A stretch of DNA of 9,368 nucleotides from Candidatus Methanofastidiosum methylothiophilum. Lineage in GTDB: Archaea > Methanobacteriota_B > Thermococci > Methanofastidiosales > Methanofastidiosaceae. Below, piece by piece: positions 1 through 4,452 of the stretch. The DNA is taken from contig LNGD01000060.1 in assembly GCA_001587675.1 (NCBI GenBank), positions 1-9,368 on the forward strand. Reading direction: 5' to 3'. Positions within the stretch are counted from its first letter, which is position 1; every line of letters starts with the position of its first letter. Under the pieces are notes generated by a model. The model was not told the origin of the DNA. It saw nothing but the letters and a program-made list of their open reading frames with translations, and searched no databases. A program made the translations under genes and the position numbers.

Positions 1-103
1 TCTTTTTGTCGTTAAGCTTTGCCATACCCTTGTATCGTTTCCACAAGGGAAATGATTTTGGGATAAGACATTTTATTTATATTTTGGCAGTAAGTTGCAA
101 AGA

Positions 104-110
104 CTTATAT
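104..110 (+). promoter_or_regulatory. Candidate archaeal TATA box, leaderless
   Basis: The sequence CTTATAT is centred about 28 nt upstream of the ATG at 135. That is the spacing expected if transcription starts at or next to the start codon. No Shine-Dalgarno sequence lies before that ATG, which fits a leaderless message. A second AT-rich tract lies further upstream at 71-83. This is inferred from spacing only. Confidence 0.4.
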
Positions 111-134
111 CTTACTAAAGTATATCGCATAATA

Positions 135-388
135 ATGGATACATCAAAAAAGAATATTATTGCCACCAAATGGTTAAGACAGGGTTTGCATGACCTTGAA
201 ATGGCAGAGAAAAATATTGATATAAAAGGATACGATATTACTGCATTCTTATGCCACCATACCCTGACTTATCACATAAAGTTCCCTTTGAAGAATATAC
301 TAAAGAGATAGCTTTATCTAAATTAAATATAGCAAAGTCTATTTTTACATTGCTTAAAAATAGGTATGAATTAATAATGGAGGAATAG
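135..388 (+). pseudogene. HEPN-domain toxin remnant with internal deletion and frameshift
   Basis: This is the broken toxin half of a HEPN/MNT pair. From ATG 135 the frame encodes a typical HEPN N-terminus of about 41 residues, with WLRQGLHDLEMAEKN followed by GYDITAFLCH. At about 251-262 the match jumps to the C-terminal HEPN block, now in the -1 frame: YPDLSHKVPFEEYTKE through LLKNRYELIMEE, ending at TAG 386-388. Compared with the reconstructed HEPN at 1993-2375, about 52 central residues are missing, including the QQ-x-EK-x-LKAL helix and the TH-x-L segment, so about 155 nt have been lost. The original frame reads on to a spurious stop at 309-311. The stop of the C-terminal block lies one base before the MNT start, so the operon layout survives while the toxin is almost certainly dead. 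Starting further upstream, at position 6, would add 43 residues unlike HEPN and is rejected. Family assignment is by motif recognition. Confidence 0.8.
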
Positions 389-389
389 A

Positions 390-710
390 ATGTCTGACCC
401 CTTAATCGATAAATTTCAAAAAGAAGCTGTGCCCATCATTATAAAAGAGTTCAAACCTAATCGTTTAATTCTTTTTGGATCTAGAATCAAAGGAAATGTC
501 AGAGCCGATTCTGATATTGACGTTATATTAATTTCCCCTTTTTTTGAAAATATTAAGTCAGTCAATAGAATGTCCATCTTTTTAAAAAAAGTACCTTTCA
601 AAAAACATATTGATTATCTCTGCTACACAAATGAAGAATTCAATATCATCCAAGAGGAATCTGGGATAATCCAAAGCGCATTAAAAAATTCCCTTGATGT
701 TGAAGTATAG
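390..710 (+). CDS. MNT-family nucleotidyltransferase antitoxin (HEPN partner)
   Basis: This 106-residue minimal nucleotidyltransferase has the family fold signature: LFGSRIKG with Gly30-Ser31, then DSDIDV with Asp42 and Asp44, and a third acidic residue, Asp75, in HIDYLCYT. In characterised type VII toxin-antitoxin systems, MNT proteins silence the cognate HEPN toxin, in the MntA/HepT case by AMPylating it. Length and motifs are complete for this class. A strong GGAGG site at 379-383, six bases before ATG 390, fixes the start; this site lies inside the end of the broken HEPN gene. The C-terminal half resembles the MNT at 1709-2020 (H-[IL]-D-x-LCYT-x-EE), so both belong to one subfamily. Its own toxin partner is deleted internally, leaving an orphan antitoxin. 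Whether it acts on another HEPN protein in trans is unknown. Confidence 0.88.
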   Translation: MSDPLIDKFQKEAVPIIIKEFKPNRLILFGSRIKGNVRADSDIDVILISPFFENIKSVNRMSIFLKKVPFKKHIDYLCYTNEEFNIIQEESGIIQSALKNSLDVEV

Positions 711-730
711 TAATTTCTTATAAATTTTAA

Positions 731-1075
731 TTACTGCTTTTCTATTATGTTTTTAAGTTTATTTTCAATTGGGGGTATATCTTCCGTTACAGTAGACCAT
801 ATTACATCAAGGTCTATATCATAATACCCATGAATAAGCCTATTTCGCATGCCAATTATTGATTTCCAAGGTATTTGAGAATTATTAGATTTAAATTCTA
901 GAGAAATGCCATTAGCCGCTTCTCCAAAAATTTCAAGTAAATGAACTAAAGATAATGTTAATTTCCTGTCTAATTCTAAATCATCTCTGTTTTTACCTTT
1001 AGAAAAATCTATTATTTCTTTTGCAATGTCAAACATATGTTTAATTCTAACTAGGTCAGAATTAGGATTTTGCAT
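731..1075 (-). CDS. hepT: HepT-like (DUF86) HEPN RNase toxin
   Basis: This 114-residue all-helical protein is of the DUF86/HepT type. It carries the hallmark motif RNRLIHGY: Arg77, four residues, His82, one residue, Tyr84, which is the RX4HXY signature. In the family, Arg and His form the RNase active site, and the Tyr is the residue modified by the MntA antitoxin. Other typical features are the EIFGEAANGIS helix (about 48-58) and IPWKSIIGMRN just before the motif. The gene follows mntA and overlaps it by 14 nt, so the pair is translationally coupled. Its length is normal and the frame uninterrupted, making it the only toxin in this window that looks functional. It converges on the MNT gene at 390-710 with a gap of only 20 bp. 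The expected role is toxin of a type VII TA system cleaving tRNA or other RNA; the exact target is not visible from sequence. Confidence 0.9.
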   Translation of the reverse strand: MQNPNSDLVRIKHMFDIAKEIIDFSKGKNRDDLELDRKLTLSLVHLLEIFGEAANGISLEFKSNNSQIPWKSIIGMRNRLIHGYYDIDLDVIWSTVTEDIPPIENKLKNIIEKQ

Positions 1076-1373
1076 AGATTACCTCTGAGCTTTCAGTTAC
1101 TTGTTCCCTAAAATATCTGCTAATGTCGTTTGGAGTTCTTAGGTCGACTTTACGCCCATCAAAAAAATAAGATAGTTCTTCTTCCATATCTAATATTTTA
1201 AAAATCCCAGGCGTAAGTCCCTCTTCAAATTCTACTAAGAGATCAATATCGCTTTTAGAATTAAATCCTTCTGTCAAGGCCGATCCAAAAATGGACAATT
1301 TCTTTATGTGATTATCTTTACAGAATTTTGCGAGTTTTTTATCAGGAATGACAAAACTAATATTGGATCTCAT
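1062..1373 (-). CDS. mntA: MntA-like nucleotidyltransferase antitoxin
   Basis: This 103-residue MNT-domain protein carries SIFGSALTEG (Gly30-Ser31), SDIDLLVEF (Asp42, Asp44) and a third acidic residue, Asp77, in RKVDLRTP. This is the full set of metal and nucleotide ligands expected of an active enzyme. In the characterised MntA/HepT system the antitoxin transfers AMP units to the tyrosine of the toxin's RX4HXY motif, and the downstream overlapping hepT encodes exactly that motif. A GAAGG ribosome site (minus strand, 1381-1385) lies 7 bases before ATG 1373. The central LTPGIFKILDMEEEL helix is typical of the MntA partners of DUF86 toxins and differs from the other MNT proteins of this window. 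The pair is a complete and probably active type VII module. Confidence 0.9.
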   Translation of the reverse strand: MRSNISFVIPDKKLAKFCKDNHIKKLSIFGSALTEGFNSKSDIDLLVEFEEGLTPGIFKILDMEEELSYFFDGRKVDLRTPNDISRYFREQVTESSEVIYAKS

Positions 1374-1390
1374 AATATTACCTTCTTTAA

Positions 1391-1405
1391 TATATTTTAT
1401 ATAGT
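1391..1405 (-). promoter_or_regulatory. Candidate TATA box for mntA-hepT
   Basis: Read on the minus strand this is ACTATATAAAATATA, a good archaeal TATA element centred about 25 nt upstream of ATG 1373. That spacing would give a start site at or near the ATG. A GAAGG site at 1381-1385 argues instead for a short leader from a slightly more distal box (ATTAAATAG, about 1405-1413). Only one of the two is needed. Confidence 0.4.
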
Positions 1406-1523
1406 ACTATTTAATGTTTTTGTTGAACTAATCCTTGTTTTGTGTTATCTGCTAAAAATTTCGCTGGTCTTCTAAAAGCAGATTTCATCTCTTTTCATCA
1501 ACCCTTTATTGACGTAATAGGAA

Positions 1524-1697
1524 ATGTGGCTTTATCAAAGCTATGGGAAAAGGTTGCCAGGGCATCAAGATGAGTCGGTGCAAGAGCACTCGTTAAAGCA
1601 TGAAGCTTGCCAAAAGGGAATTTACATAAAAGAATACGCCAAGTCACACAAAGAGCTAGAAGAGTCTATTGAATTCTTTTCAAAAGGAAAGAAGTAA
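1524..1697 (+). other. Unassigned 57-codon ORF in a gene-poor stretch (possible gene remnant)
   Basis: The interval 1374-1708 holds no recognisable gene. It contains a 57-codon frame from ATG 1524 to TAA 1695, beginning MWLYQSYGKR and ending KELEESIEFFSKGKK. Its charged, helical C-terminal half (HSLKHEACQKG followed by YIKEYAKSHKELEE) looks protein-like. A different frame is open from 1427 to 1570 (it includes FIDVIGNVALSKLWEKVARA) and also reads like protein, without an ATG. Together they suggest a decayed gene whose frame switches around 1550-1575. No clear ribosome site precedes ATG 1524, and an in-frame TAG lies at 1518-1520, just two codons upstream. I do not recognise a family. Confidence 0.3.
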
Positions 1698-1708
1698 ATA
1701 TTGAATAA

Positions 1709-2020
1709 TTAAAGGGGAACACCTTCTATTGAGGCCTGCTGGACAGTTCCCATCTGCTGTTTTTTCCTTTCATATTCTTCAGGAGTATAGCAAAGTGCAT
1801 CTAGATGCCTCTCGCCATCCCAGAGGTCTTGCATCAAGAAGAGTCTAGTTAAGAAAGGGATTCCTATAAACTTTTTACTAACAACTATAATATCGTAATC
1901 ACTTGTGATAAGATTATCTCCCCTCGCCCTTGAACCAAATAGAAGTATTAGTTCAGGAGAGTACTCTTTTTTTATCAGCTCTACAAGTTCCTCTAGGCTT
2001 CTAGCTCTTTTTCTATCCAT
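1709..2020 (-). CDS. MNT-family nucleotidyltransferase antitoxin
   Basis: This 103-residue minimal nucleotidyltransferase has LLFGSRARGD (Gly29-Ser30), SDYDIIVV (Asp41, Asp43) and a third acidic residue, Asp74, in RHLDALCYT. The frame is intact and full length. A strong GGGAGG ribosome site (minus strand, 2028-2033) sits 7 bases before ATG 2020, inside the end of the upstream HEPN gene, which it overlaps by 28 nt. It is therefore the antitoxin of a HEPN/MNT operon. The DALCYT-PEEY segment matches the MNT at 390-710 more closely than it does mntA at 1062, so this pair and the leftmost pair are of the same subtype. Its HEPN partner is frameshifted, so this antitoxin may also be an orphan. Known MNT biochemistry suggests it would AMPylate or otherwise block a HEPN protein; that is inference. 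Confidence 0.88.
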   Translation of the reverse strand: MDRKRARSLEELVELIKKEYSPELILLFGSRARGDNLITSDYDIIVVSKKFIGIPFLTRLFLMQDLWDGERHLDALCYTPEEYERKKQQMGTVQQASIEGVPL

Positions 2021-2375
2021 TTCAAAACCTCCCTTGTCCCTTCAATTCTCTGGGATGCGATAGTTTTATCATACATTTCATAAGGTAATTCATCTGAAGC
2101 ATCTGGATATCTTGACATGACAAAATCCAATGTGGAATTTCTTAATATCAACATAAGAGAATTCGGAATTTTGCAAGCATTTCCAAGAGTCACTAAAGAA
2201 TGGGTAAAATCTGCAGGCTTTTTATTTTTCTTCAAGTGCAGTGCTTTTAATCTCTTCTCAATAGATTGTTGACATAAAAATGCAACTATATAATATTCTT
2301 TTTCTCAAATAAAATTTCCGCCACTGAAAAATCCTTTTTTGCCTGAAGCCACCAGAGTTCAATTTCCCTTCTCAT
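1993..2375 (-). pseudogene. HEPN-domain toxin with a -1 frameshift at a poly-A run
   Basis: ATG 2375 starts a HEPN N-terminus (MRREIELWWLQAKKDFSVAE) that stops at TAG 2286-2288 after 29 codons. If the frame is moved by -1 at the run of five A (minus strand, 2299-2303), the protein continues as EYYIVAFLCQQSIEKRLKAL, then a THSLVTLGNA segment, RYPDASDELPYEMYDK, and the end at 1993. This gives about 127 residues, a normal HEPN length with every conserved block in order. Without the shift the downstream frame could only start at an internal TTG (2235) and would lack the first two helices. The local context is GAG-AAA-AAG-GAA-like slippage: after AAA-AAG, re-reading one base gives GAA-TAT-TAT. The lesion is thus either a simple one-base loss or a site where -1 slippage could make some full-length toxin. 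The MNT antitoxin downstream is intact. Confidence 0.82.
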
Positions 2376-2437
2376 GACACAGTTACTTAGGGAATATGGT
2401 TATTAAAACTTATGATAATAGAAAATTTATTTAATTT

Positions 2438-2469
2438 AAATTAAATAAAAATTATTTTGGTGACATCTC
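2438..2469. repeat. Decayed copy (A) of the malic enzyme 3' end
   Basis: This 32-bp stretch matches 4350-4381, at the end of the malic enzyme gene, with one mismatch (A for G at 2463). Read on the minus strand it encodes the last codons (E-M-S-P-K-stop against E-M-P-P-K-stop) and continues into the T-rich downstream tract. Homology is lost after 2469. It marks the left border of the DNA that carries the winged-helix MNT/HEPN module. Part of the match is low-complexity A/T, but the shared TTATTTTGGTG-x-CATCTC core and its position make chance unlikely. Confidence 0.65.
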
Positions 2470-2517
2470 AATTTTTATTTTAGCGAATATTTGCATATGA
2501 TTAGTTTAACAAAAAGA

Positions 2518-2525
2518 TTTAAATA
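2518..2525 (+). promoter_or_regulatory. Candidate TATA box, leaderless
   Basis: TTTAAATA is centred about 27 nt upstream of ATG 2549 and preceded by a purine-rich ACAAAAAGA that could serve as BRE. No Shine-Dalgarno sequence precedes the ATG, so a leaderless transcript of the winged-helix MNT gene is likely. Confidence 0.55.
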
Positions 2526-2527
2526 AT

Positions 2528-2538
2528 ATTGTAACAAT
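2528..2538. promoter_or_regulatory. Candidate operator: 11-bp palindrome at the transcription start region
   Basis: ATTGTAACAAT is a perfect palindrome about a central A. It lies between the TATA box and the start codon. The half-element ATTGTAAC recurs at 2559-2566, 31 bp downstream (about three helical turns), followed by an imperfect arm. The adjacent gene encodes a winged-helix domain, so autorepression through this site is a reasonable inference. It is not demonstrated, and the region is AT-rich. Confidence 0.4.
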
Positions 2539-2548
2539 TTTATTACAT

Positions 2549-3097
2549 ATGTTAAAAAATTGTAACGAATATGATATAGTTCTTATACTTCTTAAGGAAG
2601 AAAGCCATATTAGAGAAATAGCTAGAAAACTAAAGACAAATCAAACTTTAGTTAAAAGAAGACTCGATGAATTATACAAAGAAAATTTAGTTGATTATAA
2701 GGTAGAAGGAAAGAACTACACTTACTTTATTAAGAAAAGTCTTGAAGCTAGAAGCCTTGTAATAATATCTGAGAGTTATAATCTAATGTTGTTTTTGAAA
2801 AAATATCCCAAACTAAAAAGCATAATAAAGAAAATAATAGATAAAGAAAATATACATATGGCAATTATATTTGGATCCTATGCTAAAGGTATCTCTTCAG
2901 AATCAAGTGATATAGATATTTTTATAGAAACAGAAGATTACACTATAAAAAAAGAAATTGAATTAATAGACTCAAGATTAAGCGTTAAAATTGGGAGATA
3001 TGATAGAGAAAACTTATTAATTAAGGAAATAGAATCAAATCATGTTATTATAAAAGGAATTGAAAGATTCTATGATAAAAACAGATTTTTTGGCTAA
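2549..3097 (+). CDS. Winged-helix MNT nucleotidyltransferase antitoxin/regulator
   Basis: This 182-residue fusion starts with a winged helix-turn-helix of about 65 residues. The HTH is roughly 20-42 (HIREIARKLKTNQTLV) and the wing about 50-61 (YKVEGKNYTYFI). A nucleotidyltransferase domain follows, with AIIFGSYAKG (Gly109-Ser110) and SDIDIFIET (Asp121, Asp123). The expected third catalytic acid is not obvious: the strand where it usually falls reads LSVKIGRYD. The DNA-binding domain suggests it controls its own operon, as many antitoxins do, and the palindrome at 2528-2538 is a candidate target. The gene is followed by, and overlaps by 26 nt, a HEPN gene interrupted by TAA. Length and layout match archaeal HTH-MNT proteins paired with larger HEPN partners. 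The start is the ATG 27 nt after the TATA box. The whole module lies between copies A and B of the malic enzyme tail. Confidence 0.85.
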   Translation: MLKNCNEYDIVLILLKEESHIREIARKLKTNQTLVKRRLDELYKENLVDYKVEGKNYTYFIKKSLEARSLVIISESYNLMLFLKKYPKLKSIIKKIIDKENIHMAIIFGSYAKGISSESSDIDIFIETEDYTIKKEIELIDSRLSVKIGRYDRENLLIKEIESNHVIIKGIERFYDKNRFFG

Positions 3098-3548
3098 GCT
3101 TTTCGATGAGAAAAAGATTCAGATCGTAGAGCCAAGTGAGAATCTTAAAAATGCTTATCTAAAGAGGTCTGAAGAATCTTTAAGTTCTTCAAAGATTTTA
3201 GCAGAGGCAGGACAACTAAATGATTCCATAGCCCTGACTTAATATTCAATGTATCATTCTGTTTTAGCTTTATTTTACCGGATTGGTTTAAAATCTGAAA
3301 ATCATATTGCTATTATAACACTCTTAAAAGGTATATTTGGCATAGACACAACAGGACTAGAACGTGCAAAAAGAGAAACAATAGATAATCAGTATTATGT
3401 AGATTTTCATATTACAAAAGAAGTTACTTTTGAAATGATTATGATGGCAGAATCTTTTAATTCAGAAATCATTGATTTTATCGATAAATTGAAAGAAAAG
3501 GAAATGATAGAATATAGAAACAAATTAGTTTTGATGTTTAATAAATAA
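3072..3548 (+). pseudogene. HEPN-domain toxin interrupted by an in-frame TAA
   Basis: From ATG 3072 the frame runs through IQIVEPSENLKNAYLKRSEE and KILAEAGQLNDSIALT, meets TAA at 3240-3242 (codon 57), then continues in the same frame as YSMYHSVLALFYRIGLKSEN, ERAKRETIDNQYYVDF and a final helical segment to TAA 3546-3548. The two halves join into a normal HEPN protein of about 158 residues. The family usually has an aromatic residue where the TAA stands, so a Tyr codon (TAT or TAC) changed to TAA is the simplest explanation. Calling the halves two separate genes is rejected: neither is a complete domain, and no ribosome site precedes ATG 3249. A start at TTG 3060 is possible but the ATG is preferred. 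The gene overlaps the winged-helix MNT by 26 nt. Its last codon and stop fall inside repeat copy B, so the gene end is fused to malic enzyme-derived DNA. Confidence 0.82.
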
Positions 3549-3640
3549 AAATTATTTTGGTGGCATCTCTATTATGCCATGTTTCATTAGCATGTGAGTT
3601 TCGTCTCTGGCTTTCTTTATAATCGATTCAGCGATTTCAT
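3542..3640. repeat. Perfect 99-bp duplicate (copy B) of the malic enzyme 3' end
   Basis: Every base of 3542-3640 matches 4354-4452 (offset 812). On the minus strand it carries the last 29 or so residues of malic enzyme, its stop codon and the T-rich tract beyond. Identity ends abruptly at 3640/3641 and at 3541/3542. No start codon drives this fragment in the correct frame, so it is a silent copy. Between B and the genuine copy C lie 713 bp holding the RelB/RelE module. The rest of the 223-bp interval between the HEPN stop and the RelB start (3641-3771) is AT-rich and shows only a possible promoter for the antitoxin. Confidence 0.95.
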
Positions 3641-3771
3641 GTGTTAAGGCAACAATATATCATAAGTATATTTTTCCGCAAAGATTAGAGATAAAATGAC
3701 CTCATTAGCATATAGTTAGAGTTACCAATAATCTTTTAACATATGAAAATATTAATAATAATGGTGAAAAG

Positions 3772-3993
3772 ATGAACGGAACTTCATCAATGGAGCGTTT
3801 AATATCAAAAGAAGAGATTGAGCTTTTGTCTAAAACAAAAGATCTAATAGAGGAGCTACTTGACACTATTGAAGTTTTAGCTGATAAGGATACACTAGAC
3901 GCCATAAAACAAAGTGAAGTTGATTTTGAAAGTGGTCACTTTGAATCATATACCACAAAAAAAGAGATAGAGGATTTTATAGACGGCCTTTGA
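3772..3993 (+). CDS. RelB-like antitoxin
   Basis: This 73-residue acidic, helical protein contains ELLDTIEVLADKDTLDAI (about 28-45), then a short EVDFESGHFESY segment and a closing helix (KKEIEDFI). This pattern is typical of archaeal small antitoxins encoded directly before RelE-type toxins, where the first segment dimerises and the C-terminal half wraps the toxin. A GGTGA site at 3763-3767, four bases before ATG 3772, supports the start; a second ATG at 3790 has no such site. A RelE-like frame begins 8 bases after the stop, confirming the pairing. The antitoxin frame is intact while the toxin carries two lesions. The assignment rests on composition and context rather than strong motifs. It lies inside the 713-bp segment bounded by the 99-bp repeats. 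Confidence 0.72.
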   Translation: MNGTSSMERLISKEEIELLSKTKDLIEELLDTIEVLADKDTLDAIKQSEVDFESGHFESYTTKKEIEDFIDGL

Positions 3994-4001
3994 AGGATTA
4001 G

Positions 4002-4257
4002 ATGTACTAGATAGACATACCTTCATCTTGCAAAAAAGACATAAAAAAATGCAGATGCTGAATCTAAAAAGAGACTTAAGGAAATAATTTTTATTCTTAT
4101 GGACAATCCCCGGAAGGGAAAACCCCTTAGATATGAGCTTAAAGGGATATGGAGCATTAGAGTTGGCAAATACAGACTTACTTATGAAATAATTGATAAC
4201 GTAGTACGTCTTCGATCTTTTAAGTTAAGGAAAAAAGTGTACGACACTAAAAAATAA
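4002..4257 (+). pseudogene. RelE/ParE-superfamily toxin, broken by a nonsense codon and an indel
   Basis: ATG 4002 follows an AAGGA site (3993-3997) and begins M-Y-stop-IDIPSSCKKDIKK: codon 3 is TAG (4008-4010). At the run of seven A (4043-4049) the homology leaves this frame and continues in another as NADAESKKRLKEIIFILMDN, GKPLRYELKGIWSIRVGKYR and LTYEII, then LRSFKLRKKVYDTKK to TAA 4255. The reconstructed protein would be about 85 residues, the normal RelE length, with the conserved L-x-G-x-W-S-I-R-VG-x-YR-x-Y core. RelE toxins cleave mRNA on the ribosome. Two independent lesions (a stop and a 1-2 base indel) make expression of the full toxin very unlikely. The longest start within the remaining open part is ATG 4099, which would give a 52-residue fragment. 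The antitoxin immediately upstream is intact. Confidence 0.82.
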
Positions 4258-4271
4258 ATTCTATAATATGG

Positions 4272-4316
4272 CTTTTTAATTGAAACTCGAAATATATGCT
4301 AAAAGTAATTAAAAAG
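4272..4316. repeat. Inverted repeat, 10-bp arms
   Basis: CTTTTTAATT (4272-4281) and AATTAAAAAG (4307-4316) are exact reverse complements separated by 25 bp. They lie between the end of the RelE remnant and the malic enzyme tail. They could form a weak transcript end for the TA module or mark the end of the inserted segment. The AT-rich composition weakens the case. Confidence 0.3.
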
Positions 4317-4344
4317 AGTTTTAATACCATTGATAATTTTTTAA

Positions 4345-4363
4345 GATTAAAATTAAATAAAAA
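4345..4363 (-). terminator. T-rich transcription end for fumA-fumB-mae
   Basis: Directly after the malic enzyme stop the minus strand reads AATTTTTATTTAATTTTAAT, a run of T tracts typical of archaeal intrinsic termination, without a GC hairpin. The first part lies inside the repeated segment and so is duplicated in copies A and B. Confidence 0.4.
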
Positions 4364-4452
4364 TTATTTTGGTGGCATCTCTATTATGCCATGTTTCATT
4401 AGCATGTGAGTTTCGTCTCTGGCTTTCTTTATAATCGATTCAGCGATTTCAT
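4354..4452. repeat. 99-bp repeat copy C: the genuine malic enzyme 3' end
   Basis: This is the source copy. It holds codons for about residues 423-451 of malic enzyme, the stop and 10 bp beyond. It is identical to 3542-3640, and 4350-4381 also matches copy A at 2438-2469. A gene 3' end used as an insertion point, with the end regenerated by the incoming DNA, would produce this picture. Confidence 0.95.

Noticed and set aside
27..49. CCCTTGT/ACAAGGG inverted repeat with a 9-nt loop
   Set aside because: A 7-bp stem of this kind is expected several times by chance in 9 kb, and no T-run or conserved context supports a terminator or operator.
6..134. A 43-residue N-terminal extension of the first HEPN frame, starting at position 6
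   Set aside because: The extension does not resemble HEPN, contains the TATA box and upstream region, and the HEPN homology begins exactly at ATG 135.
416..601. Minus-strand frame at 416-601 and at 3705-3905
   Set aside because: They are antisense to the MNT and RelB-like genes respectively and show no independent coding signals.
2236..2548. A transposable element or its inverted ends around repeat copy A
   Set aside because: The DNA is explained by the HEPN N-terminus, the mae-tail copy and promoters; no terminal inverted repeats or transposase remnants were found.
3240..3242. Stop readthrough by pyrrolysine at the HEPN interruption
   Set aside because: The codon is TAA; pyrrolysine is inserted at TAG. 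Selenocysteine uses TGA and is equally excluded.
3249..3548. A separate 99-residue gene starting at ATG 3249
   Set aside because: It is in the same frame as the upstream HEPN half, has no ribosome site and encodes only the second half of a HEPN domain, so it is the distal part of an interrupted gene.
3542..3640. A translated malic enzyme fragment in copy B
   Set aside because: No start codon or ribosome site lies in the correct frame on the minus strand, and the only nearby ATG is in a different frame with an early stop.
3542..4452. The repeated segments as a CRISPR array
   Set aside because: There are only two long copies and one partial copy, the spacing is 0.8-1.1 kb with genes between, and the repeat is coding sequence of malic enzyme.
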